Shown here in pieces: positions 49,958 to 61,524 of a DNA stretch of 64,000 nucleotides (positions are counted from its first letter, which is position 1; every line of letters begins with the position of its first letter). The stretch comes from Boletus sp. NGJ. Lineage: Eukaryota; Basidiomycota; Agaricomycetes; Boletales; Boletaceae. Both the position numbers and the translations under genes were made by a program. Location of the stretch: NCBI GenBank assembly GCA_019096195.1, contig JAGTXK010000038.1, positions 310,001 through 374,000 on the forward strand. The letters run 5' to 3'. Under the pieces are notes generated by a model. The model searched no databases. It saw nothing but the letters and a program-made list of their open reading frames with translations, and was not told where the DNA came from.

Positions 49958-51787
49958 TCAAGGCGTGGCGGTGGCCGCACCACCGTAATTCTGCTGCACG
50001 GCGTACGGTCCCAACAGCGGCGCGACGGGACCGATATACGCGGCACCCTCATCCCTGGAGCCGGGAGCCGGGCCACCCACGACGACGTCTTGCTTCGCCC
50101 ACCGACTCCGCGCTCTCAGGCGTTTCCCATACGCCAACAAGATCAGCCCCGTCGGGAACCCGGCACAGCTCACATACGCCAACACCGTGCTCGCGTTCCA
50201 TATACCCAAAGTACTATACAACGGCACCGCCAGGCTCGGGAACACCGCCGCTGCGATATTCCGCACCGCACAGTTGGCGGCGACGACCGAGGCCGATCGG
50301 GTGGGGTAGAGATCGATGTAGTAGTTGAGCAGAGAGAGCTGCATCAGCGTCATGCCCATCCCCACGGGGATACCTGACAGGATGGCGAAGAGACGAGGGC
50401 TATCGGGATGCGCGGCCAGGGCAAACCAGAACATGCCGATGGGCGTGAAGATGGACGCGAGGAGGACCCCTGGGAGACGTTCTTCGGGAGAGATTTCGCG
50501 CTTCCCTGCGGATTGGTAGAAGACTTGGTTCCGGCGCGCTCGGTGCTGGGGCTTGAGGAAGATAAAGTAGACGACGACGCCGAGGAGGTTACCAGCCCAG
50601 GGTGCGAGGAAGACCAGACCGGTCTCTTGGCGGGACATGCCGTAGAGAGACTTGTACACGTGTGGGTACGCCTACGGCGAATGTTAGCATCGGATGCGAG
50701 AAAGAATGGCAGTACGAAAGTACCTCGAGAAGGAGAAACAAGAGTCCGTAGACGAACGCGTGATAAAGCGTGGTCCACGTCACGATTGGCTCGTGTAGAA
50801 GCATGGCTAGAAACGTTCACGTCAGCCTCATTATCCACTCCTTCATAACACACTTACTGATTGGCGTGAAGAGCACTTCCCTCCAGATGTTTGATATATC
50901 TGGAGTGGGGCTCACCGGGATGCCTTGTTGTTTTGCGACCCTTCTCTGCATCACAGAAGGCTCTGTCTCTGGGAGAAGTGCAAGGAGACCTGCGATGATG
51001 GCAGCCCAGAAGGTGATGAACCCCATCAACCAACGCCAGGGCACAAACGGGCCGAGGAGCGACGCTGGCACAGGACCAAATGTAGGTGCACCCTGCAACA
51101 TGACCGTGAAGAGCGCTACAAGCGGCGCGCGTTCACGAGGGTTAAACATGTCCGAGAGCGAACCACCATAGAGGGAGAAAACGCCGGACCCGACCAAGCC
51201 CGCGAGTGCACGAGAGACAAGGAGGGTGGATATGGACGGAGACAGTGCCGTGCACAATGAGAGTACTGTGCTGTGTCAGTCGCATTCAAGATAACGGGCA
51301 TGCAAGTGACTGACTGGTAAATCCCACCATCGATATTATATAGGCCGGTCGGCGACCGTATAATTCGCTCAAGGGACTGGCGATGAGCGGTCCAAAGATG
51401 GCCCCCTGGTATACATGTCAGATGAGTAAACACACACTACATTCATTGACTTGCAAAGTTGTAGAGGCCAACGCCAAGGGTGGCTATGGATTCCGTGGTG
51501 TGAAAGTCATCTTCGATCTGCTGTTGAATGCCAGACTAGAAATCTATTTAGCATGCGTCCAACTACAAACACGGTTAATGACCTCACATAAAACGTCAAG
51601 GTGAGGTCCCTGTGGCGAAGGAAACATGTATGAGAAGTTCGGTGTCGCCCGCTACGAGCCAGAACGCTTACACAGGTGCAATGGAGTTCCAGATGACGAA
51701 AGTGATCATCCACCGCCGCCACTTGCTCCATTGATGAGGGTCGTGCTCGTTGCTCAACATGTACGACCCGGATTGCACTGAAGACAT
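49958..51787 (-). CDS. MFS transporter, DHA1 drug/polyamine:H+ antiporter type
   Basis: Twelve-helix major facilitator of the fungal DHA1 group; substrate unknown. The cytosolic N-terminus MSSVQSGSYMLSNEHDPHQW leads to helix 1 (WMITFVIWNSIAPV, DLTLTFY), then SGIQQQIEDDFHTTESIATL and GVGLYNFA. The MFS signature loop is GPLIASPLSELYGRRPAYII. Helix 4-5 is SRALAGLVGSGVFSLYGGSL, and the motif-C-like ERAPLVALFTVMLQGAPTFG follows. Later parts: PWRWLMGFITFWAAIIAGLL, GLVFLAPWAGNLLGVVVYFI, GMFWFALAAHPDSPR, IPVGMGMTLMQLSLLNYYID. The tail is Gly/Pro/Ala rich. Multiple introns; one 5' exon of 22 nt (GDLTLTFY-coding) is needed to join the frame. Confidence 0.87.
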
Positions 51788-53513
51788 TGGAGCAAGATGG
51801 ACGGGCAGATGAGGAACGTAAAACCTTTATAGCTCTACCTCGTACCTTGTCATCTTGACTCGCCTTCCTTGAAGCCCGTTGCACTGGACTTGGACTTGAG
51901 CTTGGAGCGACCAATCGCCAAATTCGCGTCCATTTGCGTACAGGACTATCAGAGACGTACAAAGGAAATGGTTCCCCACCACGGAGCGACCGCTATTTTT
52001 ACGATTCGACGGCAGCCAGAGGAATGATGCTGTGATCCGGCCATCATCCCGACTGTGTTTTTCAGGCATATTCGCATCTGAACCTGCGCCAACAATGTCA
52101 GGTGTAAAAGAAGGTTCCGAACGAGAGGTGATTTCCAATTTAAACATTAGGCTGTTAATACCGCGCCATCGCGCACGAGCTTATTGTTTGCATGCTCACG
52201 TTCGAACGTACTCCAATAACGCTCGGCGTAGTCGCTAGAGAAAGAAGGTTCGAATCAGATGCAATTTAAATGTTGTGATCTGACGCCATCACCCTTTCGT
52301 TTTTCAGAATTTCATGGGTAATGCGCGTACGTACCTGGTCCGTATAGTGTTGCGTGGAGTCGCCAGGAGAAGAAGAGTCCGAACAAGAGGTGTTTCCTAA
52401 TTTAACTTACACATCGCCTTCAAAGCCCGTCAACCGAGACTGCGAGCTTTTCTCACAAGCATCTGTCAGGGGTCGGGGCGCCGAGGTTATACCATGGTAC
52501 AACAGGCTTTGAGCCGGCGAGTGCAAAAGCCCGCGGGATAAATTTGTTGTACCCGCCTTGAAGCGCTAACTAGAAGGAGACTGCCAAATGTGGTGAATGT
52601 CCCTAGTCAGACGATATTCTAATAGTACCTCCCATGAGAACCGGTGGCAAGGTGACAGACGCGAACGTTCGTGCCAGAATTCAATAAAGTCAGCGTCCGA
52701 GATGGTACTAGCTCTGCACAATTGGCTATAATCAGTGTTTGAATAGCCACCGACAGACGGACCCTACCACCAGTGCGGAAATGCCCCGGCGTTCTCACGA
52801 CAATAGATGTTCGCGTATGATCTTGTCGAGACTGGGGTAACATAACGTTCTCATGGCAGCTCCTTTTGCTTCTCAGTTCCAGCCATCGTTCGATGACCAC
52901 ATGCAACGTCCTTCATTTCATTAGTTTCCCCCTTCCGAGGGATTAATCCGAACAATAACGAGACGAGGCAACAGAACAACGGCGGCGCCTGCCAAACCGC
53001 TACAAGCCAAAACTTTCGGTCCGATTCTCTTCTACATGGTGCGATTTTTCATTGATCGAGCAGTCAATCACCCTCGTTACTGATCAGGAACGCCATGCAC
53101 GACCTTGTGGAAAGGTTTTTCAAACGCTGGATGACACCCCAATCTCAGCGAATTGAAAGCAAGGTGAAAGAAAGGCTAACATTGAATATTGATCCCTCGC
53201 TCATCGAATGGAAATGGCCGAGTCGGAAACATTGATAGTCGACAATCTACGGAAAGCGTCGGCTTAAGTATGAATTGAACAAGGTGTACGACAACGTGGA
53301 GAAGGAAAAAAGTAGTGACCCCGAGGTATACATGCCTAAACCGCGCAACAGCAAAAAAAAAAACAAGGTCGCATTGGAAATCATCCTATCTCCTGGGTAT
53401 ATAGATAAGTTACAGCACCTAACCTGGAGGAAAATTGGGGGTGTCTCGGGTGCTACGAGTCATTCTATCCAACGCCCGGCGCTTGAGGTGGAAGGTATCA
53501 CCATCCGAATGTT
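51788..53513. other. 1.7 kb gap without a confident gene
   Basis: Two imperfect copies of a ~40 bp sequence at 52109-52147 and 52370-52410 (agaag..tccgaac.agaggtg.ttcc.aatttaa). Otherwise no conserved frame. It contains the upstream regions of the MFS gene and the 3' side of the ferric reductase gene. Confidence 0.35.
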
Positions 53514-55788
53514 CTACGTTCCACAGTCAGCCAAACAACACAAGAAAGAAAAGCCCGGGAGAACGCACTCCTCGTGTATCTCGATCCCTCCAACTGCCCA
53601 TCTCCTTCCCGGATCTACCGCAGACACAGCCTGCGAGACTTCATCCCCAATCCCGACGGGCCCACACACCCCTACCACAACACCTGTGATGTCCATGTAT
53701 GCTTTCACGCTTGATCCATACGATACCGCTCGCGCAATCACCGAGTCCAGCACTTTGGCGATCCTTGGGCGTCCCGCAGTGAGTGTCAATCCGGGTGGCA
53801 GGCAGTTCTTTGCAGGCAGGACATCTGCTGCGCGAGTGTAATGCACAGAAATCCGCAGCGGCGTGCGCGTGCTTTGTTGGATGAGCGAGCTGAAGAGCGG
53901 AACAAGTGGGTTGAGCGCAGCTGCATAGTATCCAACCTCAGTCAGTTTCCAAGGAGTAGCATAGTTTCAAAAGTAGAGATATGAACGCACAAGGATCCTG
54001 GATGCTCCAAATAAGTTCTATGACCTTGACCCTACTCGAATCTTCAGAGTCCCTCTGGTCCCCGCTGTTAAGATCCAGCCATACGACGTAGGTACGCAAC
54101 TCACCTGAATAAGGTCCTGGATTGCAGAAAGTGCAAACGTAATCCCACTCCCTCCAACGACAAACATTGCGGCTGAAAAACTCGCAAATACCGAGTGTCC
54201 CGGTCCACCTGTTGGTTCCCAAAGTGAGTTCAACATTGACTCAACGGGGAAACTGGAGAAAAACCACACCGTATGGTCCATCGAGCATGACAGCAACCAT
54301 TCTGGTTGCGTCTCCGTCTTCACACCCGTATCCAGCAACTTTTGCCATCTCGTACAACCGCTTCGTCCACCCCCCCGCATTCTTGCACAGCAACACGAGG
54401 CCATCCGGGGTCTTGGCAACGCTTGCTATGGTGAACGGATGTGTCTCCGCCCACCCTATCAAGCCCATTGCAGATGATAGAACACGTATCCGAACGTGCT
54501 GACCCGCACGCCAGCCCGCGTTCAGCGCGGGAATTTCGAGCCGCGTAACGGAGAGATCGGGAATGGGTCGTATGCGGGCATAGAAAATACGTGTTTTGAG
54601 GATCCGAAGGACGCGATCGAGACCGTATGCAGCAACAGCGGCGATGATGTACTGCAGCGTACTCCCTTCATGCGCATGAACCTACCCGTGCACCACGAAG
54701 TAACGCTCAGTGCCGACGACTTTCTCGAATTGGTGAAGCTTACCATAGGAAGGAACACAGCGAAACAGGCGATGTGTGAAAAAAAGAAAATATTATAGGC
54801 TTTACGCCTCCAGAACGAAGTTGAGAAGAAGAACAAAACATCTAGAGCAACCAGGGCAACAACTCCCATTCTGTTTGCAGGGACTTGCATGTTCTTTGTG
54901 AACTGGCCCGCAAAAGTCCATTGATAAACTATTGAGACATCAACGCTTTGTACTCGACGAAACACGAGGACAGGACTCACTATAACCGTAAGCATGGATG
55001 TTTGAGAGCAAGACTAACATCATTCCTGCATAGCGGTGGATATAGTTGAGCTATTCAAATTCCGCAAACAGATGAATCAGGATCAGCACAAATGCATACA
55101 CACCACGACAGAACAAACTATCTGCTAACGGACGGAGACTCACTTTCTCGTACCCCAGCCCGATACACATTCCTATGATGTTATTCTTTGTCCCAAGCGC
55201 AAAAACTATCGGGATCTGGGACATCGCCACGATACCCATCCTCAAAGGATCTTTGAACGGGTTGCTCTCCAAGAACGACGCATATATGAGGATGACCGCG
55301 TACAGGCCCAGTACGAGCGCCTGGCCCACACTGAATCCGGGTTTCAGCCGGCGCCGTAAAAAGCCTCCCACCGGTGGGAGAATCGCAGACCATGAGGAGA
55401 AGTGCGGGGGGAGGTTGGAGACCGAGCCCAGAGTGCGTGTAGAAGCTTGTCGGAGGAGATGAGTGTGGGAAACATAGGTATACGACTCCTCAGTCATAAC
55501 ACCGTCTTGCACATGGTCGTGTCCCAAGGAAGAGGAATAACCCGCCCCTTGTGGCGATAAATACTTTTCATTCGGATCCTGTAAGCGCGGGTAGGAAATG
55601 TGCGTTTTTGCTGCGCGAAGATGCGCGACTCCAAGGCTGATGGAGCGGAGAAGATGCCCTCGTCTCCACTCTGCTGCGGAGGAGTAGCGTGCAGCGACAC
55701 GCGGGAGCGTTGAAAGTGCGAATACGGTGGCGATGGCGACGAGGAAGATGTCGATGTGGAAGACGAGGCTGAAAGGGTCAACGGCCAT
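53514..55788 (-). CDS. Ferric reductase-like transmembrane NADPH oxidoreductase (FRE family)
   Basis: Plasma-membrane flavocytochrome that reduces Fe(III)/Cu(II) for uptake. Seven exons (55144-55788, 54981-55050, 54744-54928, 54270-54681, 54105-54208, 53991-54054, 53514-53920), sum 1887 nt, 628 residues. The N-terminal helix DPFSLVFHIDIFLVAIATVF is followed by a soluble stretch. The ferric reductase core is PFKDPLRMGIVAMSQIPIVF, ALGTKNNIIGMCIGLGYEK, LNYIHRYAGMMLVLLSNIHA and FFFSHIACFAVFLPM, with heme-type histidines in IHRYAG, NIHAYG and FFSHI. FAD domain: WRAGQHVRIRVL and HPFTIAS. NAD domain: LDGPYGGPGHSVF, VVGGSGITFAL and VCGPVGIGDEV. The family's usual C-terminal HEEVFGW is HEE followed by an unrelated tail, so a last intron near 53570 is possible. 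Confidence 0.88.
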
Positions 55789-57009
55789 TCTGAGATCTAG
55801 TCTGAGATCTAGTCAAAAGTCTCCGAAAGTACCGATGTTAAGAAAAAGTAGATGCCAGCACCGAACTTGAATTTGATGGAGTGCGCGCGGTGCCTGCAAA
55901 GGAGTGTGGAGCGCAAGTAAGAGCAAAAACCAGACTGAATGGATCGAACAGATCCGAGCTCCCAATGACAAGGAGAGGAAAACCGGTAGTTGAAACTACC
56001 AAGGAGTGGACGGGGACACTGTAACAAACGCGTGTGGTAGTAAGAGTTGAAAGAGAGACTGCGAATCGTGCCCACCTCAATGCTACGGGGCAATTATAGC
56101 TGCCAGACAACGAGTCCCGATAAGCATGCTGTGGAAGGTCCACAATTGGGTGCCACGCCCATTATGTACACAATACGGACGTCGGAAATGAGGTCCATCT
56201 GGCGGCGGCAACGTGTCTGGAAAAGTGTCCTCATGTGTGAGTTGGTGACATTCCAGGACCCAGGCGTCAACGTGATGAGTTGAAATATGCTGGATAAACT
56301 GTCCTGGTCTCCATAGATATATGACAGGAGCCGGAGACGCGATGTCAAGAAGATGAGCAATTATCTACGACGTTTTCTGAACATTACCTTTTTGTCTGGA
56401 TCAGGCAAGAGAGGTGGCTGTGGGATAGTCCTCTTCCGCTGGGTAGATAGCCCGCTGCTAGTATCAATTTTCCTCTTAGTAACGGACTCTGCTCTACCTT
56501 GGCAACCTGAGGTTCGTGGTGTCCTGGTGATGTGCAATATCAGCCCTAACTTCGCACCAATATTGCCTAGCCTATCAGTAAAATCACCACTTACTTTTCG
56601 TTGCTTTCCAGTGCTTTCATGAACCCGCACGAAAAGTACTAAAAGTAGATCTCTATGCTTTTAATCATACTTTTCAGCCCTTTTATCATACTTTTATTCC
56701 CTTTGTTGTCCTTTTACCATATAACAATGCAAGCAATCAAATGCATTGAAAAGTGTACTATAGTAAGTTACATAAAACCAATAGTACTAGTGCGAATGGG
56801 CACACGGACGGTGGGGCAAACAGGCGCGAGCTAGTAGCATATCCGTTTCGACTCGTTTTGAGTCGCGGCGTGCTGTGCTCGTTGCGCTGGCCTTTCCGCC
56901 TCGCATCCCATGCGTTAGGGCTCCATTGCGCGTGCTTTGGCACTGCGCTTCGTCCTTGTCGCCTCTTGTCGCCTCCTCCTTGTCCAGTTGGCCTTCTAGC
57001 CCCGGATCT
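55789..57009. other. Intergenic upstream of the ferric reductase; no confident gene
   Basis: Begins with a 12-bp tandem duplication (tctgagatctag twice, about 55790-55813). A minus-strand frame at 55838-56143 contains DPFSLVFALTC, which recalls the first helix of the ferric reductase (DPFSLVFHIDIF), but nothing else matches. Around 56636-56720 the sequence is rich in CTTTTA/TACTTTT blocks. Confidence 0.35.
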
Positions 57010-57510
57010 CGATATAGCGCGCTCGTTTCGACATCGCGCTCGATCCTGGTCCTGCTGAGGCCTATCCTATCGGTTCCGCCGCGTTCGATAACCTCTGGGT
57101 GGTGCGGATTGCCTCGACACCTCCCAACTCGGCCAACTCGACCTTTTGACCTCCTGACCTCCTGTGTCGACGCCGTGCGCTCGTTTCGACGACGCGCTGC
57201 ATTCCGCCGCTTGTGGGGCCTTTCTGGGTGTCGCGTGGACCATCTCGGCACGTCGCATCGCTCTCAGCGCGCTCCGGCTTGTCCTCCTCGGGCTTCTTGC
57301 CCATTCCACCTCCTGGCCCTATACCTCGACGTAGCGCGTTCGTTTCGATGGCTCCTGGGACTTATCCCATCGCGTTCAGCGCTGTCGATAACCTTTCCGT
57401 GGTCCGGATTGCCCTCGACGCCCCCCGACTCGGCCATCTCCCCTCCTCGACCTCCAGGTACCCTATGTCGACGCCGCGCGCTTGTTTCAACGACGCGCTG
57501 CATTCCTTCG
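57010..57510. repeat. Degenerate tandem duplication with ~300 bp offset, GC- and CpG-rich
   Basis: Three blocks recur at nearly constant spacing: TAGCGCG..CGTTTCGA at 57015 and 57332; TCGATAACCT..GGTGGT-type at 57084 and 57384; TGTCGACGCCG.GCGC at 57165 and 57466, the last followed by TTTC.ACGACGCGCTGCATTCC in both. The offset of 300-317 bp shows a duplicated unit with many substitutions. It lies in or beside a long minus-strand open frame, so it could be coding or a transposon part. Origin unknown. Confidence 0.6.
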
Positions 57511-58250
57511 CCTCTGGGACGTCCTGGGGTGCTGTGGGAGCTGCCTGTCAAGTCCGCGCTGCCTCCCTGGTCATGCATGGCGCGCTTCGCCTTCGTGCGC
57601 GTACCCAGTGAGTCCGACTTGTTCTTGTCGACGCGCTCGGGTCCTAACTTGATCCTCAGCTTCTTCAGCTGATCTGTGACCTCCTTGACGTCCTCGCAGG
57701 GTTCTGGTAGGTCCGCTTCAGGTGCAGCGTCGTAGTTCGCCAATCTACCTCTCTCCCCCTCGAGCTCGACACTCGGGGGTCGGTCTCGTTGTGCGGTTTG
57801 TGCAGGTGGGCTGGTAGGTGACAGAGGTAGTTCCTGGGTCCATCCAGGTGCGTCCTCCTCATCCGTCAAGGTGCGCTGATTGTTTTCTTCGTCAGCCACT
57901 TTCCTCTCCCCCTCGATCTGCGCTCCGCCCGTGCCTGTAGGCTTGTCGTCGCGCCGTTCCGCTTGCGTATGCATGTTGTCCACCTCGTCTGGAGGCTTGG
58001 TGGGTTGATTGGGTCGACGCGTCTTGTCGTCGTCGTCACCCCCGCTCATCGCCACTTGCTTATCTTGTGGCCTCGACTCGGCCTCCTCGACTCCCTCAGA
58101 GTGCAGCAAATGGGCGCAAACGGCTGGGGTGAATAGCTGCATGAGGGGTGCATCACAGCAAAGACGGGTGGGGGCAGGCGAGGGCGGGGTGATTGCAGGG
58201 GCGAGGGCAAGGGTGAGGTGCACACAAAGTGGGTCGGATAGGGAGTGCAA
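57264..58250 (-). CDS. Hypothetical 328-residue hydrophilic protein or element-derived frame
   Basis: Uninterrupted open frame of 329 codons. The first ~65 residues are Ala/Pro/Cys-rich. The middle is highly charged and disordered-looking (SGGDDDDKTRRPNQPTKPPD, EGERKVADEENNQRTLTDEE), with one possible helix, CEDVKEVTDQLKKLRIKLGP. The C-terminal part is Arg/Gly-rich and derives from the tandem repeat. In GC-rich DNA a frame of this length can arise by chance. The setting next to a repeat, a CpG-free block and a retroelement suggests an accessory or transposon-related origin. I do not recognise a family. Confidence 0.3.
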   Translation of the reverse strand: MHSLSDPLCVHLTLALAPAITPPSPAPTRLCCDAPLMQLFTPAVCAHLLHSEGVEEAESRPQDKQVAMSGGDDDDKTRRPNQPTKPPDEVDNMHTQAERRDDKPTGTGGAQIEGERKVADEENNQRTLTDEEDAPGWTQELPLSPTSPPAQTAQRDRPPSVELEGERGRLANYDAAPEADLPEPCEDVKEVTDQLKKLRIKLGPERVDKNKSDSLGTRTKAKRAMHDQGGSADLTGSSHSTPGRPRGEGMQRVVETSARRRHRVPGGRGGEMAESGGVEGNPDHGKVIDSAERDGISPRSHRNERATSRYRARRWNGQEARGGQAGAR

Positions 58251-58323
58251 GTGGTAATGACGACGCCGTGGTGATCATGCAGTAGCGATCGTCGCGTCAT
58301 TGTCGCCAGTGTGTGCCGCATAC

Positions 58324-60462
58324 GTGGGTGATGGTTGAATGCTAATAACAAGGATTACTATTAGAAAAAAAGAAGACTATAATCTCAAGTGACAGGCTCC
58401 TAAGAAGAGGGGTATGTCCCATCCATGATCTTTATATTCCAGCAGTTGTAGTCAATTAATGTCAACAATGCCTGCCACCTCCAGCTATGTAGTGTTTTTT
58501 GCATTATAGGATGTTCATGAACTTCTTTTTGAGCTCCTTCCACTGTGCTCACTGATAACTCTCTCAGATACTGCCCATCTTTAGCATCAAGCCATCTTTC
58601 TCTACATTAAGCATCACATCATTTGCTACCTATTCAGGTTCTCAAACATCCATTCACTTTTCTGCAGTCTCTCAGAGAATCTGGAGGTGTTATTTTAGGC
58701 TCTGGTGCTCTCTTCATGCTCTTTTCTGCTGAGAACTCATCTTGGAAAGCCAATGATCTGAATATCTATGTCTCAATCAGTAATACATCCTGCTTGGTTG
58801 ACTTTCTGGTCACTGCCAGGTTCATGTGTCACAGTCTTCACTATTCCAATCCATATGGAAATAGTTCCATCTCCACAATTGCTACCTTTTGTTGTGATGC
58901 CATCAAGGTGGACATGATTGAATTGTGCACACACATCCCTCTCTCTCCTATCTTTGAATTTCATTTGATGATAGTGATGAACTACTTCTCTGCAGATGCT
59001 ATATTTTCCACATACCCTTCTCTTACATACTGAATGAGAACCATTGTCAACCTGCAAGTGTTTAGTTAGGGCAGACTTATAGTATTAACCTTGTTTGCCA
59101 TCTGCAAGTACAGGAACAGAGATTTTTTCATTCAGTTATCAATTGAGGCCTGCTTAATGAATGAAGCAATCTCTTTTCAAGGTTATGAATGTGCTTATGC
59201 AGTTGCATGTTTGGAGACCTGCAGATCATCAGAGGACAAAGGTTGTTTAAGAGCTGAAATGTACATCTTAGGGTGTGGCAACTTCAAAGTGGATTCTACT
59301 CTAGGAGCTATGAGTGAAATACATTGGCATTTACAGTAAATATGTAAACCAACAACAACACGACACACTTCTTCTTTGTGAATGATATGATCTGTATTCA
59401 TGCTGTGTAACAATAAAATTGTCAACAGCTCCATTTGAATGTGTTGACTGGACCACTTATTGTCTGATGTCTTGGATTGATAATGAATCATCTTAGTTTC
59501 CAATAGCACAAGGTTGTCTTTTTTGATGTCTGTGACTGGGTACAACATCATCTCTTCCTTTGTGGTTAGCACCTTCTGCATGTTATAAATGCCCTCAAAA
59601 AACACCTTGGATTCATTAGCTCAGAAGATATCTGAAGTGGGACTCTTTACTGGATTATTTGAGCCCTTCTCACTCTACTATTTGACCACTCATATTGCAT
59701 TTATTGTCTTGCTTGGGAAATCTAAGATCATATTAGCAAATGTGTAACAGGTTCAAACACTCCCAAAAATATCTATTGGTGAGTTTGCAAGTCCACCAAG
59801 TGGTTTCATGGTCTGTTTTCCCAACTCTTCTGATAAGGGAATCACAGTAATTGATGCTTGTTTCTCTGGTTTACCATTCTGATGGAATCAAGTCAATGCA
59901 ACATGTCCAATAGTCCAGATATTGATTAGTTCATTTGTTATGGAACTACACAACTTGGACTGATGGTCATGCAAGGGTAGGTACTTCTCCCATGTTGCAG
60001 TAGGTAGTATTTTGCCCAAGGCACAGACATGGGCTTCTTTATTGATAAACAGCGATAAGGTATTGATACAGCTTGCCTGAAAAAAAAAGGGAGTGGGATC
60101 AGCAAAACACACCTTATATGAGGGGAAAAAAGAAAGCAGACATGCTTGTATGTACTCAATAAGACCTGCATTATAGTCCACAACTTAGTGATCATCAACA
60201 AGAATGAGACAGGGTTTCAGAATGATATTTTGGACAGCCACTACTCATTCAGCAGGTTGTGCCTCATTCTTCATGGTAGCCTTTTTCAACTCTCCTCCTT
60301 GCTGAGCATTGGAACTTTCAGCAACCTCTTTATTATACATAAGGCATGTCATCTCTGTCATCACTTGTGTTTGTCAAGATCTGCTCTTAATTTTGTCCAC
60401 TACCTGTCACATCAACACATGTAGTTAATGTAATAATATGGGAAATTTTCAAACTTTTCAAA
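58324..60462. other. CpG desert: 2.1 kb AT-rich block with two CpG dinucleotides
   Basis: Reading every line, I find CG only at 59361 and 60053 between the CG at 58323 and the CG at 60463. The DNA immediately left (56.8-58.3 kb) is packed with CG. TG and CA are frequent inside. The boundaries are sharp and the right one lies near the start of the retroelement. The pattern is what heavy CpG methylation with deamination would leave. It contains the degenerate gene at 58623-59339 and unassigned frames at 59195-59605 and 59888-60181 (minus strand). Confidence 0.8.
58623..59339 (+). pseudogene. Degenerate member of an uncharacterised Agaricomycete family (possible nucleotidyltransferase fold)
   Basis: Two open stretches, 58623-59033 and 59091-59339, read as one protein type. 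GGVILGSGALFMLF followed by NDLNIYV resembles the G-S...D-x-D core of nucleotidyltransferase-fold proteins, with the second acidic residue replaced by Asn. Then IKVDMIELCTHIPLSPIFEF, LMIVMNYFSADAIFSTYPSL, and after a break KYRNRD, NEAISFQGYECAYAVACLET and RSSEDKGCLRAEMYIL. The late part matches my memory of a widespread family of hypothetical mushroom proteins; the fold assignment is inference. No ATG is found at the front, a stop follows YPSLTY, and the whole region has almost no CpG. Confidence 0.5.
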
Positions 60463-61524
60463 CGATCACTTACTTTTCATTTTCTTCAAACTTCTTCTTC
60501 ATAAGTCACGTGACTGTGCACGTGACCGTGGGAACACATCACATGACAGGTCTAGAACCTATGACGTCATATGACATCATACCTCATGTGATCCACGACC
60601 TTTTAATTTCCGCTCTTCTCACACAGCCCTATTAATCTCCGTCTTACCATACGTAGTAATTTATCACACGCACAGCATGGTCCGTGCGCACTTCTCTCAT
60701 GTATATAAACTAGCACTTTGACGACTGGTACCCCAGTCTAATCCACTTGTATCTTCCTCCAACAATCCATTAGCTTCGGTCTTCAGGCCGTCGTAGGGTT
60801 GGGAATATCCAGGACTAAGACTCCCCTCCTGATTCGTTCAGCCAGGACTCGTGTAGCCTGCAACGCATTTCCGAGCCTTGTGGTTTGTTTTCCGAAAGGG
60901 ACTCATAACACTTGGATTAGACTGCGATACACAACGCTCGGACTCCAGAGCTAAGGAGATATACGCGGGCCCAGCGTTTTAAGGGACATCTGCATAGTAT
61001 TCACCACTTGACGGTGACGAGAAAAGCACTCGCCGAAACGCTTGAATATACGCTCGTCCGGCGTCATAAATAAGGATAACGTTGCTGCCGGGCATAGTGC
61101 ACTAGCCCCACTTCTTAGGTGGTTGCCGACCTAAGCGTACGCTGGTTCTACGATAGTGAACCCAGGTTCTCGTGATCACCTGTGACGTCACGAAGTAGCG
61201 TTAGGGGGATTTATCTCGCCTTTCTCCTGTGCTACACCTGCTTGTAGTAAAAGCAGTTATACTCCGGTCCCCCTACCACCGTCGCCCACCATTTTTAACG
61301 ATCTATACTTCGACTCCTACGAAGGCGTAGGAACCCCAGAACCGGATTGCAAGATATCTGGTAGTAAGGTTCTGAAAGAAGACCGACGAAGGAAAAGGAA
61401 AACTATACAAGAAACCCCGACAAAGTCAGACCTCTCCGCCCATCCTCCGCATTCGCCCTTTACCGCATCCAATACTTCCGCTCTTACCTCCGCCCCACAT
61501 CACTCCTAAGGCCCAACCAACGAT

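Noticed and set aside
55838-56143. Second copy of the ferric reductase N-terminus
   Set aside because: Only DPFSLVF matches; the rest of the frame is unrelated, so I treat it as coincidence or a very old remnant.
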